DNA of 64,000 bases from Siphonodentalium dalli (GCA_032622095.1 CP136069.1:205268690-205332689); one strand, 5' to 3'. Positions 53,310 through 63,520 are shown, counted from the first letter of the stretch. Program-made: numbers and translations. The notes: generated from the sequence alone by a model not told the origin.

Positions 53310-53761
53310 CAAGCCTGCAAATAGCATGTCTGTCATTTGCAGAATGAGGTCCCCAGAGGGTGAATTTAGTGATGCCATCCCTCATCCCACACAGTGGGCT
53401 AGCATCACTAAATTCACCCTCTGGAGACCTCATTCTGCTCAGGCTTCATCTTCTGGGAAGTATCTATAGTATCAAATTAAGAATATTTTTAGTTACATTT
53501 CCCTTCTAGAAAGTTTCTGTATCCCCTAATTTGCAGAAGATAAAACTCATAATTGAGGTGCCCAATGGGTGAACATCACCAACTTCAACTGGGGAACTTC
53601 AATCTGATCCTTGGTCTGCCATATCAGTTGAAGGCCTAAGCAGTATGAGGTCCCCAGAGGGTGAATTTAGTGATGCTAGCCCGCTATGCGGGATAGCGTC
53701 ACTAATTTCACCCTCTGTGGACCTCATTCTGCATATGACAGACACGCTATTTGCAGGCTTG
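53310..53761. mobile_element. hAT-MITE-1 full-length copy (452 bp) with perfect 8-bp duplication
   Basis: CAAGCCTGCAAATAGCATGT to GCTATTTGCAGGCTTG, flanked by ATTAAATT at 53302-53309 and 53762-53769. Confidence 0.95.
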
Positions 53762-53769
53762 ATTAAATT

Positions 53770-54107
53770 GCTATTGCCTTAATAGGTATTCATCTAAATG
53801 TCTGTGATCCTCACACAGGATAAAAACATCGAGAACGGTCAAGCTTCGTCAATCGAGTTGACAGGTTACAAGCATGTGTCTCATGAATTATTAGTTGATA
53901 AATAATATCTGAATATAACCTCATGACACATCATACGACGGGTGTCATGTTAGATATATCTGTTTCCATGTAGACACATAATTTATTAACAGTTACAAGG
54001 GACGACTGTCTGTCTGTCATTTTCATGGGAAGAAATGAATTTACTAATGGAGATAAAAGTTAAAGGTGCACATAATATTCGTACTCCTGATTATAGCCAT
54101 ATAAAGC
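53770..54107. other. unassigned sequence
   Basis: No gene or named repeat recognised. Confidence 0.4.
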
Positions 54108-54109
54108 TA

Positions 54110-54322
54110 CAGAAATGCCCTAAGTAATCGACCTCTTAACCAAAGCAGAATAATGGGTAACATTTCAGGATTTAGTCGGAAATATGGCTTGTTGCCATTC
54201 ATCGGAAAGCTCTCAGCGAGAGCTTTCCGATGAATGGCAACAAGCCATATTTCCGACTAAATCCTGAAAAGTTACCCATAATTCTGCTTTGGTTAAGAGG
54301 TCGATTACTTAGGGCATTACTG
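54110..54322. mobile_element. TA-MITE-1 full-length copy (213 bp)
   Basis: TA at 54108-54109 and 54323-54324. Arms of about 100 bp meet at GGAAAGCTCTCAGCGAGAGC, one of the best-paired copies. Confidence 0.93.
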
Positions 54323-54324
54323 TA

Positions 54325-54645
54325 TTAACCCTTTGTATACTGAAATCAGCTTTTTATAGAGATTCGATTCCGCCTTGACATGATTTGTTATGTCTCCGAC
54401 CAATGAAATTGCGCATGTTCTGAGCCATAACCAATGAAATGGATGGAATCCCATCAATAAAGAAATGAAATCTGAACATAACATCTCGAGACGTAAATAT
54501 GATAGTATAATAATACTATTTTCGTTGGCTTTTCAAATAGACCGGGGAAATAGCATAAGATAAATAGAATATATTGATAGAACAATTATACTCATGGAAT
54601 AATTCCCATCAAGATGAACATTCACTTATAAAGACAGTTATGATA
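54325..54645. other. unassigned sequence with a TTAA-MITE-4-like start
   Basis: TTAACCCTTTGTATACTGAA (54326-54345) resembles a TTAA-MITE-4 terminus, but no second end is found. The rest is AT-rich and unassigned. Confidence 0.45.
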
Positions 54646-54647
54646 TA

Positions 54648-55105
54648 TGTGACCCGCCATATCAAATCCAGTCGTAAGTCGGGATATTTTTACCCTGTGC
54701 CAATGCATTCTCTTATATATGCGAGTCGACCATAGGTCGCCTTGCATATATAAGAGAATGCATTGGCATAACAATTTTTTACAATTTTAATAATTTTTTC
54801 TTGTATTCTTTAACAATTTTATAATTTCACCCATACAGAGCCCCAGACAAATATGAGCAGACAACACTCTTCTATGTGCTTCTATATATGTGTGGGGCTC
54901 CCTGCAGGGTAATGGATGTTTTTTATTTTATGTCCTAAAAATTGTAAGAAACATTTATTTAAAAAAAAATATAAAAAATTGTTAGGCCAATGCATTCTCT
55001 TATATATGCGAGGCGACCTATGGTCGACTCGCATATATAAGAGAATGCATTGGCACAGGGTAAAAAAATCCCGACTTACGACTGGATTTGATATGGCGGG
55101 TCACA
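54648..55105. mobile_element. V-element full-length copy 2
   Basis: TGTGACCCGCCATATCAAAT to TTTGATATGGCGGGTCACA with TA outside both ends. Palindromes at 54700-54766 and 54987-55055. Exactly as long (458 bp) as copy 1 and nearly identical. Confidence 0.93.
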
Positions 55106-55279
55106 TATTTCCTGAAAGCAAAAAAGATTGCGAACAATGGTCGAACAAGACTGTTTGCATGGACAGTCTGGTGTCTCACATTACTTGGACACTGGGGGAG
55201 TCACTATTGGTCTCATCATCACTGTGAGTGACTCATAGTCTAAATGTAACAATTAAGTTAGCAGAATCACTCATGGAAT

Positions 55280-55703
55280 CAAGCCTGAGTTTAGTCATAT
55301 GCAGAATGAGGTCCCCAGAGAATGAATTTAGTGACGCTATCCCGCATAACAGGCTAGGATCAACAAATTCACCCTCTGGGGACCTCATTCTGCTTAGGCC
55401 TCATCTTCTCTGGAAAGTTTCTTTATCATAAAATTTCTATACATAGTTTCTATTTCTTTTTTAGTTTAGTTTCTCTATATTCCCAAATGGGAAGAAGACA
55501 CTTTGCATAAACGAGGTTCCCAATGGGGGTACATCACAATATTCACAATTTGGAAACTTCAATCTGAGTCTATGTCTCCATTAGCAGATGAGGCCATCCA
55601 GAATGAGGTCCCCAGAGGGTGCATTTGGTGAAACTAGCCCGCTATGCGGGATAGTGTCACTAAATTCGCCCTTTGGGGACCTCATTCTGCAAATGACAAA
55701 CAC
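55280..55703. mobile_element. hAT-MITE-1 copy, right end eroded
   Basis: CAAGCCTGAGTTTAGTCATA starts it with a deletion of GTGTGCCTGTC. The right end stops at GCAAATGACAAACACAATGA. Confidence 0.82.
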
Positions 55704-55714
55704 AATGAAATGAC

Positions 55715-56243
55715 GTGATATAATTACCATGTTTTACATTGTTCATAGTGCAAATGAGAGTATTTTGCACTATATACATGGCTCAAATTCATTCATTTGT
55801 TGCACATATGCTGTTGAGTATAAAAGGAGATGGTCCCATGAATGGCCGGATTTAGGATACAGACTCACAGTCCCCCTTTAACCCTTTGAGTGCCAGGTCA
55901 ATTTTTGTATCAACCCCTATACCCTGTGCCAATGCATTCTCTTATATATGCGAGTCGACCATAGGTCGCCTCGCATATATAAGAGAATGCATTGGCCTAA
56001 AAAATTTTTTTTTACAATTTTAATAATTTATTCTTATATATTCTTTAACAGACTTATTTTGTAGGTTTAGGGCCGATGAGATCGGCCCCTGGCACTCAAA
56101 GGGTTAAGAAATAAGCTGGCGAATAGCAGATTGAAGAATATAAAAAATATAAAAAGATGGTCCCATGAACGGCCGGATTTAGGATACAGACTCAAAGTCC
56201 CCCTTTAAGAAATAAGCTGGCGAATAGCAGATTGAAGAATATA
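55715..56243. repeat. tandem duplication carrying a filled and an empty transposon site
   Basis: AGATGGTCCCATGAATGGCC through AGTCCCCCTTTAA, then GAAATAAGCTGGCGAATAGC to TTGAAGAATATA. The first unit (55829-56142) has a TTAA-MITE-3 at TTAA; the second (56155-56243) has not. A diverged relative of the left part is at 61282-61440. Confidence 0.9.
55882..56103. mobile_element. TTAA-MITE-3 short form (222 bp), exact borders
   Basis: CCCTTTGAGTGCCAGGTCAA to CCCCTGGCACTCAAAGGG. TTAA at 55878-55881 and 56104-56107. The GAG/CTC variant in the ends is matched on both sides. One palindrome (55929-55996), then ATTCTTTAACAGACTTATTT. Confidence 0.96.
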
Positions 56244-56334
56244 CATATCTCCATAGGAGTGGGAACATAACGTTGGTGGGCTTCTAAAAGGTTGTACCTT
56301 TAGAAGCACACCAATGATATGCACCTAACATCTA

Positions 56335-56595
56335 TTACCCTGCAGGGAGCCCCACACATATATAGAAGCATATAGAAGAGTGTTGTCTGCTCATGTTTGT
56401 CTGGGGCTCTGTATGGGTGAAATTATAAAATTGTTAAAGAATACAAGAACAAATTATTAAAATTGTAAAAAATTGTTAGGCCAATGCATTCTCTTATATA
56501 TGCGAGGCGACCTATGGTCGACATGCATATATAAGAGAATGCATTGGCACAGGGTAAAAAAAATCCGACTTACGACTGGTTTTGATGGAGTGGGA
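56335..56595 (-). mobile_element. V-element, partial reverse copy
   Basis: CCCTGCAGGGAGCCCCACAC, GAGCAGACAACACTCT-like text in reverse, a palindrome (56480-56548) and AAAAAATCCGACTTACGACT. Both terminal TGTGACCC sequences are lost. Confidence 0.82.
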
Positions 56596-56631
56596 ACATA
56601 AGCTGGTAAGTCATTGTGTAAACAAATATAA

Positions 56632-56742
56632 TGCTCATCAGGAACACACACATCCACACCACTCCTAGATGACATGTTAATCAAATTAGATCAGGAACAC
56701 ACACATCTACACCACTCCTAGAAGACATGTTAATGAAATTAG
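56632..56742. repeat. tandem duplication, about 56 bp
   Basis: ATCAGGAACACACACATCCA with CCACTCCTAGATGACATGTT, then the same with ATCTA and AGAAGACATG. Confidence 0.85.
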
Positions 56743-56861
56743 CATCCTGCTTGTGGAGTATATTAATTTTATTATTCCAAAATAGCTACATCATTTTTGT
56801 AAATATTTTCAACTGGATGAATGCCGACATGCTGTATAGATCTACTTTTACATTTAATATA

Positions 56862-57810
56862 TAGAGGATCTCCAAAGAGTTATGTTGGGATGTAAGATTT
56901 TATGAAACGAGTTTGATTAATTTGATTCACAACGAGTCGTAGATGAGTTGTGAATCAAAGTTATCAAACGAGTTTCATAAAATCTTATATCCCAACATAA
57001 ACGAGTTGACGATCTTGTATAGCACATGAAAAAACTAGAGCTTTATGCCTTTTTAACTCTTTCAGTTCCACGGGCCGATCTTATCGGCCCTAGACCCTAA
57101 AAATTTTTAAAAATTAAAAAAAAAATGTTGTTGTTTTTTTTATATATTTTAGTTTTTTTGGGTTGAATTTTTTTTGGGTATGCTTAAGCATGCTATAGCG
57201 AATTTAAAAACAAACTGGATAAACCTTAGGGGCATGTTATAACTCAAAACTATCACCAAGTATTCATAGTAATAAGTTTGATGCCCATGAAAAACGTAAG
57301 ATTCCCTAGCACTAAACCTACAAAAAAGTCTGGCACTGAAAGAGTTAAAGAATATAAGAATTTTTTTTTAAATTGTAAAAAATAATAACAAATGATGAAA
57401 AATTGTTAGGCCAATGCATTCTCTTATATATGTGAGGCGACATATGGTTGACTCGCATATATAAGAGAATGCATTGGCACAGGGTATATGGGTTGATACA
57501 AAAATCGGACCTGGCACTGAAAGGGATTCTTTAAAAGAAGCTGACAAATAAATGTAAAATACAAATATGCACGGCGATGGCTGAATCGCATGTAAAATAA
57601 AAACATGCACAGCGATGGCTGAGACGCTTCACAGCCATATACGACAGTCCCCCAATTTGCCTCTTTGTTTTGTGCTTATTTTCGTCAGTGCAATGAAGTT
57701 GGACAATAATTGAACTTTAATGAACAAGGCATTCATTTTGCAATGTCTGGTATTGGTGTCAAGTGCAGCGTGTCTAAATAGTATTAATCCACGCAGTAAT
57801 TTACTTGGCG
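56862..57810. repeat. R2 dispersed repeat interrupted by TTAA-MITE-3
   Basis: TATAGAGGATCTCCAAAGAG, the foldback around CTTATATCCCAACATAAACG, GAGCTTTATGCCTTTTTAA. After the insertion: CAATTTGCCTCTTTGTTTTG and ATTTTGCAATGTCTGGTATT. Confidence 0.78.
57057..57527. mobile_element. TTAA-MITE-3 nested in R2
   Basis: Begins CTCTTTCAGTTCCACGGGCC after TTAA (57053-57056) and ends ACCTGGCACTGAAAGGG. An internal TGGCACTGAAAGAGTTAA (about 57330-57347) looks like an extra right end, so two ends are stacked. One palindrome at 57412-57480. Confidence 0.82.
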
Positions 57811-57811
57811 C

Positions 57812-57935
57812 AATGCCTTGAAATATTGTCTTGTCATTTGCAGAATGAGGTCTTATGAGGGTGAATTTAGTGATACGGCAGGCTAGCATCACCCAATTCA
57901 GCCTCTGGGAACCTCATTCTGCTGACACCTCAACT
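57812..57935. mobile_element. hAT-MITE-1 left-end fragment
   Basis: CCTTGAAATATTGTCTTGTC, one foldback, then CCTCATTCTGCTGACACCTC. Confidence 0.78.
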
Positions 57936-58002
57936 TTTTGCATTTTATCAACTAAAGTTAAATTTAATTTAATAAAATATATTATGTTAGGATGTTCATG
58001 TT

Positions 58003-58230
58003 GATATAACTACAAAGCAATGTCAGTGGCATTAAATCTTTAGAATCTATATAACTACAAAGCAATGTCAGTGGCATTAAATCTTTAGAATCTATATAAC
58101 TACAAAGTGATATCAGTGGCATTAAATCTTTAGAATCTATATAACTACAAAGCGATGTCAGTGGCATTAAATCTTTAGAATCTATATAACTATAAAGTGA
58201 TGTCAGTGGCATTAAATCTTTAGAATCTTT
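58003..58230. repeat. minisatellite, 45-bp unit, five copies
   Basis: TATATAACTACAAAGCAATG, TCAGTGGCATTAAATCTTTA and GAATC. The minus-strand open frame is a product of the 45-bp (15-codon) period. Confidence 0.93.
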
Positions 58231-58299
58231 ACCTTTTCCAGATGTGAGTAACAGATTTCTGTGAGACTGACATTGGTCACATGAGTACAGTGAGAGCTA

Positions 58300-58477
58300 C
58301 AATAATGCCCTAAATAATCGACTCCTTAACCACAGCAGAATTATGGGTAACTTTTCAGGATTTAGTCGGAAATATGGCTTGTTGCCATTCATCGGAAAGC
58401 TCTCCTTCCGACTAAATCCTGAAAAGTTACCCATAATTCTGCTGTGGTTAAGAAGTCGATTACTTAGAGCATTAGTG
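58300..58477. mobile_element. TA-MITE-1 copy, shortened loop
   Basis: CAATAATGCCCTAAATAATC to AGAGCATTAGTG, TA at both sides (58298-58299 and 58478-58479). The GATGAATGGCAACAAGCC arm part is missing on the right. Confidence 0.9.
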
Positions 58478-58479
58478 TA

Positions 58480-58745
58480 GGCTGTTCTCAGTTAGAAATC
58501 GTAACGGCTGAAGTTCAGTTTACACCCCAACATCACATTTCTATCACCCAATAATTGTTATGCAAAATAAAAGTACAATTATATAATACCATTAGAATGA
58601 GTCCACCACTAGAATCAGGATAAAGACTTTAGTTATGAAGTTTGGACATATTCGTACTGGTATGTGAGCGAGAAATCACTTCTCTCTAGTACAAAAATAG
58701 GGAGATGTGGCACAATTTAGGGAGATGTCTCCCAAGTCGCCTCTG
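58480..58745 (-). repeat. R1 dispersed repeat, reverse copy
   Basis: TTTACACCCCAACATCACAT, CGAGAAATCACTTCTCTCTA, GTGGCACAATTTAGGGAGAT and CTCCCAAGTCGCCTCTGG are the complement of the forward copies. Confidence 0.75.
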
Positions 58746-58815
58746 GGGTGGTACCTGAGCTGTGGTGGTGCAGCATTAAAGATCTTGTGTCAGTGCATTC
58801 TGACAGAGAAATTTC
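58746..58815. mobile_element. TTAA-MITE-2 fragment
   Basis: GAGCTGTGGTGGTGCAGCAT, AAAGATCTTGTGTCAGTGCA and the start of a palindrome arm only. Confidence 0.65.
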
Positions 58816-58988
58816 AAACAACTCACCATGTTAGAAAAGGATTAATTCACTGAATTCACAGCTATTATGACAGCAACACCAAACCCCCTACTCCCCCACC
58901 CCACCTGGGCCACCCCCCTGTTACCTGAATACCAGTTAACAGAGGGTGAATCCTGCATACCACCAGTTAACGAAATATTGAATACATA

Positions 58989-59201
58989 CAGTAATGCTCT
59001 AAGTAATCAACCTCTTAACCACAGCAGAATTATGGGTAACTTTTCAGGATTTAGTCGGAAATATGGCCTGTTGCCATTCATCGGAAAGCTCTAACTGAGA
59101 GCTTTCCAATGAATGGCAACAAGCCATATTTCCGACTCAATTCTGAAAAGTTACGCATAATTTTGCTGTGGTTAAGGAGAGGATTACTTAGGGCATTACT
59201 G
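58989..59201. mobile_element. TA-MITE-1 full-length copy (213 bp)
   Basis: TA at 58987-58988 and 59202-59203. CAGTAATGCTCTAAGTAATC to GGGCATTACTG. Confidence 0.92.
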
Positions 59202-59209
59202 TATATTTG

Positions 59210-59434
59210 CTGATGATAATTGTGTACTTACTCAATATAATGGTAATATAAATGAGCTCTTGTGTTGCATAATACTTATTGGAAGGTGATGTTAGGTGCT
59301 GGTTAGGGAGTACATCGAACTTCAGCCGTTATTACTTCTCCTTAATTACAGTCCATTTACCCCAAATAAATTAATAAAGAGAAGTGACTTCTCTCAATAT
59401 GAATTCACTAGGCTGGTCCCTTCATTAAGTAACC
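59210..59434. repeat. R1 dispersed repeat, right part
   Basis: TTACTCAATATAATGGTAAT, TGCATAATACTTATTGGAAG and GAGAAGTGACTTCTCTCAAT, ending CACTAGGCTGGTCCCTTCAT and TAAGTAACC. Confidence 0.78.
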
Positions 59435-59436
59435 TA

Positions 59437-59720
59437 CAGTAATATGCCCTAAATAATCAACTCCTTAAGCACAGCAGAATTATGGGTAACTTTTCAGGAT
59501 TTAGTCGGAAATATGGCTTGTTGCCATTCATCGGAAAGCTCTCAGTGAATTATGGGTAATTTTCTGGATTTAGACTGAAATATGGCTTGTTGCCATTCAT
59601 CGGAAAGCTCTAACTGAGAGCTTTCCAATGAATGGCAACAAGCCATATTTCCGACTAAATCCTGAAAAGTTACCCATAATTCTGATGTGGTTAAGGAGTC
59701 GATTAATTAAGGCACTACTG
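59437..59720. mobile_element. TA-MITE-1 with duplicated arm (284 bp)
   Basis: TA at 59435-59436 and 59721-59722. The left arm from AATTATGGGTAACTTTTCAG to CGGAAAGCTC is present twice in direct order, as in the copy at 4471. Confidence 0.92.
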
Positions 59721-59722
59721 TA

Positions 59723-60357
59723 ATCTAATAGGGAGAAGTACTTCTCTCAATATGAATTGTCTAGACTGGTCCCTGCATTAAGTCACCTATACCTCAATTT
59801 AAATAAGTTATATAATAGATAAATTCATCAAATAACTCACCATGTTAGAGAAGGACTAATTCACAGCGATTATAATCTCACAGTATTATACTGAACATGG
59901 AAGTCACAATCCCAAAAAATAATCATCCATCATTGAAAAGAAAGAAGTTATAAAGCACACATTCACATTAGCTGCACACCGATCAGTATAACACAGAGTA
60001 TACAGAGCAATAGCACATAGATCCAGCTTTAACATAGACGGTACACCACTATAATCCAGCTGCACAGTGCGACTCCGATTGATTTTACTCCAGTGTATTT
60101 ACACTGACTGTGTGGCTGCATGTGTTTGTTGTTTTAACACTTTCTATACTGAGGCCAATATACAAAAAATGATAGATTTACATCCCCCTCCTCAACTATT
60201 TTATTTGGATAATTTTTATGTAAAAATATTTCTCAAGCAAAGGTCGAGATACCAATTTTAAATTCTCGTTTAATAAAACAAAATATATAAAAGTTTCTAA
60301 TCAACCAATAATCAGAAAATACAAATCACGTAATATTTTATATGATTTGTGAAATAC
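59723..60357. other. R1 end duplicate, then unassigned sequence
   Basis: 59727-59800 repeats the R1 right border (GGGAGAAGTACTTCTCTCAA, CTAGACTGGTCCCTGCATTA, AGTCACCTATACC). From 59810 no gene or named repeat is recognised, apart from a GATAGATTTACATCCCCCTC motif at 60170 related to 61185. Confidence 0.5.
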
Positions 60358-60600
60358 ATATTACTTCAGTTTTACGACACTTTCTTGTACGTTACGATTC
60401 GTATTACCTCGGTTTTTCGACACTTTCTTGTACGTTACTATTCGTATTACCTCGGTTTTTCGACACTTTCTTGTACGTTACTATTCGTATTACCTCGGTT
60501 TTTCGACACTTTCTTGTACGTTACGATTCGTATTACTTCAGTTTTCCGACACTTTCTTGTACGTTAATATTCGTATTACCTCGGTTTTGTTCCAAGTTAC
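60358..60600. repeat. minisatellite, 43-bp unit, about five and a half copies
   Basis: CGTATTACCTCGGTTTTTCG, ACACTTTCTTGTACGTTACG and ATT. All three forward frames stay open through it by composition. Confidence 0.93.
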
Positions 60601-60716
60601 AGATAAAGATATCTTTGCATAAAAATACCATAGTGGGATAATGGCTGCTTTACATTTATTGAAAGAGTTTGAGTTTTTTTTTTTCCAGATTTAAAGACAT
60701 ATAATGTACTTGTTAG
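60601..60716. other. unassigned sequence
   Basis: A poly-T run near 60675; nothing recognised. Confidence 0.4.
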
Positions 60717-61065
60717 GGTGCGTGAAACTGATAAGTTAGTAATCGGGGTCTATGCCAACTGGAGAAATGTAACATTCTATTAACATCACCGAAAATCTGA
60801 AGCAAATCAACCATCCCATTCCATAGAAAACATCGTTTGAAGAACGCTAAATTGTAAATATTTACTCCTCGATTCGGGACGCATCTAACTAACTAAACTA
60901 ACGAAAACGGTTTCGCCATCGAGCGCCACTGCATTTAATTAATATATAAGAATGACAGTGTGTGTTGTCTATTTGGATATAATTCTAAAAATTACTAAAT
61001 TGAACAAGATTATTCTCAATTTCTATTTGATCACCATACCGGGGTGTTTCACATCACTTTAAGCA
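60717..61065 (-). repeat. R3 dispersed repeat, reverse copy
   Basis: AGGGTGCGTGAAACTGATAA to GTGTTTCACATCACTTTAAG. It contains GTAAATATTTACTCCTCGAT and GGTTTCGCCATCGAGCGCCA. Confidence 0.85.
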
Positions 61066-61281
61066 TACTATTATTTTTTATTTTTTTTTTGCAACTTTGT
61101 GAAAAAAAGTTGAAGGTGATGTTCATATACAAGACATTAAAATTGTTGTCGTCTGAGGCCTTTATACAAAAAAATACTCTATTTACATCCCCTCCCGACC
61201 CTACGTTTAAATCCTCTCGTCAATTATTTTATTTGAATAATTTAATAACTTTTTTTTCTCGAGTCATAAACTCATTTTCAT
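61066..61281. other. unassigned AT-rich sequence
   Basis: TTTACATCCCCTCCCGACCC (61183) recurs near 52110. No gene recognised. Confidence 0.45.
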
Positions 61282-61440
61282 TATAATTACCATGTTGTTT
61301 GTATCATTCATAGAGCACATGAGTGTATTGTGCACTAACCCATGGTTCAAATTCTTTCATTTTTTGCATATTCTGTTAAGTATAAATGAGATGGTCCCAT
61401 AAATAGCTGGATTTAGTGTACAGTCCCATTTAACCATCAA
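61282..61440. repeat. diverged copy of the 55715 unit
   Basis: ATAATTACCATGTTGTTTGT, AGTATAAATGAGATGGTCCC and GCTGGATTTAGTGTACAGTC follow the order of 55718-55880. The TTAA at the end (CATTTAACC) is unoccupied. Confidence 0.7.
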
Positions 61441-61559
61441 ATTATGTTTTAAAAAGTTGAATGTAAATAAGCAATTTATTCAATTTGGCCTGTATTCCAG
61501 GTAGTGCCTTCATCAGGCTAATACATTGTAACTTTGGTCATATTTAGAGTATGTTGCTA

Positions 61560-61885
61560 TTAAAGTGATGTGAAACACTCGGTTAGGGTGATAAATTGAA
61601 ATGGAAATTAATCTTGCTCAAAGTAGTTATTTTAACAAATATTATACCCAAATTGACAACACACAGTCATTCTTATACGATAACTAAATGCAGTGACTTT
61701 CAGTGGCAAAATAATTTTCATTAGTTTATCGTTGATAGTTGTGTCTCAAATTGAGAAGTAAATATTTACAATTAGACGATGTTTTCCATGGAGTGGTACA
61801 ATTGATTTGATCGAGATTTCGGCAATGTTAGTAGAATGCTACATTCCTCCAGTTGACATAGTGCCTGAATACTAACTTATCAGTT
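61560..61885 (+). repeat. R3 dispersed repeat, forward copy
   Basis: AAAGTGATGTGAAACACTCG to TACTAACTTATCAGTTTTAT. Forms an inverted pair with 60717-61065. Confidence 0.82.
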
Positions 61886-62200
61886 TTATAATACCATAAT
61901 ATGTCTTTATTGTCAATGAATATTGATCAACATGATTGTAAGAAAGTGTCCCTGGAGTAAACTTAATCCAAAGGTGCTCAACAAAGACAAATAATGTACA
62001 TAAAATTATAGCAGTCCATTAGAATGCAGTAAATTTGCTTTATCTGCTTTTTGCAGTACTAAAATGTTTTGCTGGGCAGGCTTGTCAAATTGTTTTATGA
62101 GGATGGTACTGCCCTACACCACTGTATCAAATTCATATAATGCTAGAACAAGCTTTGTTTCATCTTAAGTTTTATCTTGATTTTTTGCCTTTAATTGTTT
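61886..62200. other. unassigned sequence
   Basis: No gene or named repeat recognised. Confidence 0.4.
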
Positions 62201-62461
62201 CAAGTCTGAGTTCAGTGTGTCTGAAGGGGTCAATCTCACCAAAAAAAGTGCTGAAGGGTACACAGGTTTTGAAAATGTGCTGAAGGGTACACCGGTTTTG
62301 AAATCTCGTTCTAAATGACGTTTAGTTTTTGGCATCTGTCATGATTTCTTGAGAATAATTGTTTACATTCCAATGGACATTAAAATGAACAGAAAACAAA
62401 CTTCTGGGCATCAGACTTTCAGAAACACAGTTTAAGTAGTGGTGTTACTGCCGATCACAAG

Positions 62462-62858
62462 CCCTGTGTACCCTTCAGCACATTTTCAAATCCTGTGTAC
62501 CCTTCAGCACATTTTCAAACCCTGTGTACCCTTCAGCACATTTTCAAACCCTGTGTACCCTTCAGCACATTTTCAACCCCTGTGTACCCTTCAGCACATT
62601 TTCAAACCCTGTGTACCCCTCAGCACATTTTCAAACCCTGTGTACCCTTCAGCACATTTTCAACCATGTGTATCCTTCAGCACATTTTCAAACCCTGTGT
62701 ACCATTCAGCACATTTTCAAACCCTGTGTACCCTTCACCACATTTTCAAACCCTGTGTACCCTTCAGCACATTTTCAAACCCTGTGTACCCTTCAGCACA
62801 TTTTCAAACCCTGTTTACCATTCAGCACATTTTCAACCATGTGTACCCTTCAGCACTT
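62462..62858. repeat. minisatellite array 1, 29-bp unit, about 14 copies
   Basis: CCCTGTGTACCCTTCAGCAC plus ATTTTCAAA. No stop codons occur in any forward frame and 29 is not a multiple of three, so long frames appear in all three; they are not genes. Confidence 0.95.
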
Positions 62859-62909
62859 TTTTTGGTGATAGCGACCCCCTTCAGCTTCAGTGTGTCTGTC
62901 ATTTGCAGA

Positions 62910-62978
62910 CAAGCCTTGAAATAGTGTGTCTGTCATTTGCAGAATGAGGTCCCCAGAGGATGAAGTTAGTGATGCTGT
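62910..62978. mobile_element. hAT-MITE-1 left-end fragment between the arrays
   Basis: CAAGCCTTGAAATAGTGTGT to CCCCAGAGGATGAAGTTAGT and GATGCTGTG, where the second array begins inside the transposon sequence. Confidence 0.88.
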
Positions 62979-63520
62979 GTATCCTTCAGTACATTTTCAA
63001 ACCCTGTGTACCCTTCAGCACATTTTCAAACCCTGTGTACCCTTCAGCACATTTTCAAACCATGTGTACCTGCCCTTCTGCACATTTTCAAACCCTGTGT
63101 ACCCTTCAGCATATTTCAAACCCTGTGTATCCTTCAGCACATTTTGAAACCCTGTGTACCCTTCAGCACATGTTCAAACCCTGTGTACCCTTCAGCACAT
63201 TTCAAACCCTGTGTACCCTTCAGCACATTTTCAAACCCTGTGTACCCTTCAGCACATTTTCAAACCATGTGTACCCTTCAGCACATGTTCAAACCCTGTG
63301 TTCCCTTCATCACATTTTCAAACCCTGTGTACCCTTCAGCACATTTTCAAACCCTGTGCACCCTTCAGCACATTTTGAAACCCTGTGTACCCTTCAGCAC
63401 ATTTTGAAACCCTGTGTACCCTTCACCACATTTTCAAACCCTGTGTACCCTTCACCACATTTTCAAACCCTGCGTACCCTTCACCACATTTTCAAACCCT
63501 GCGTACCCTTCAGCACTTTT
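62979..63520. repeat. minisatellite array 2, 29-bp unit, about 18 copies
   Basis: Same unit as array 1 with variants ATTTTGAAA, CATGTTCAAA and CACCACATTT. GCGTACCC variants cluster at the right end. Confidence 0.95.
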
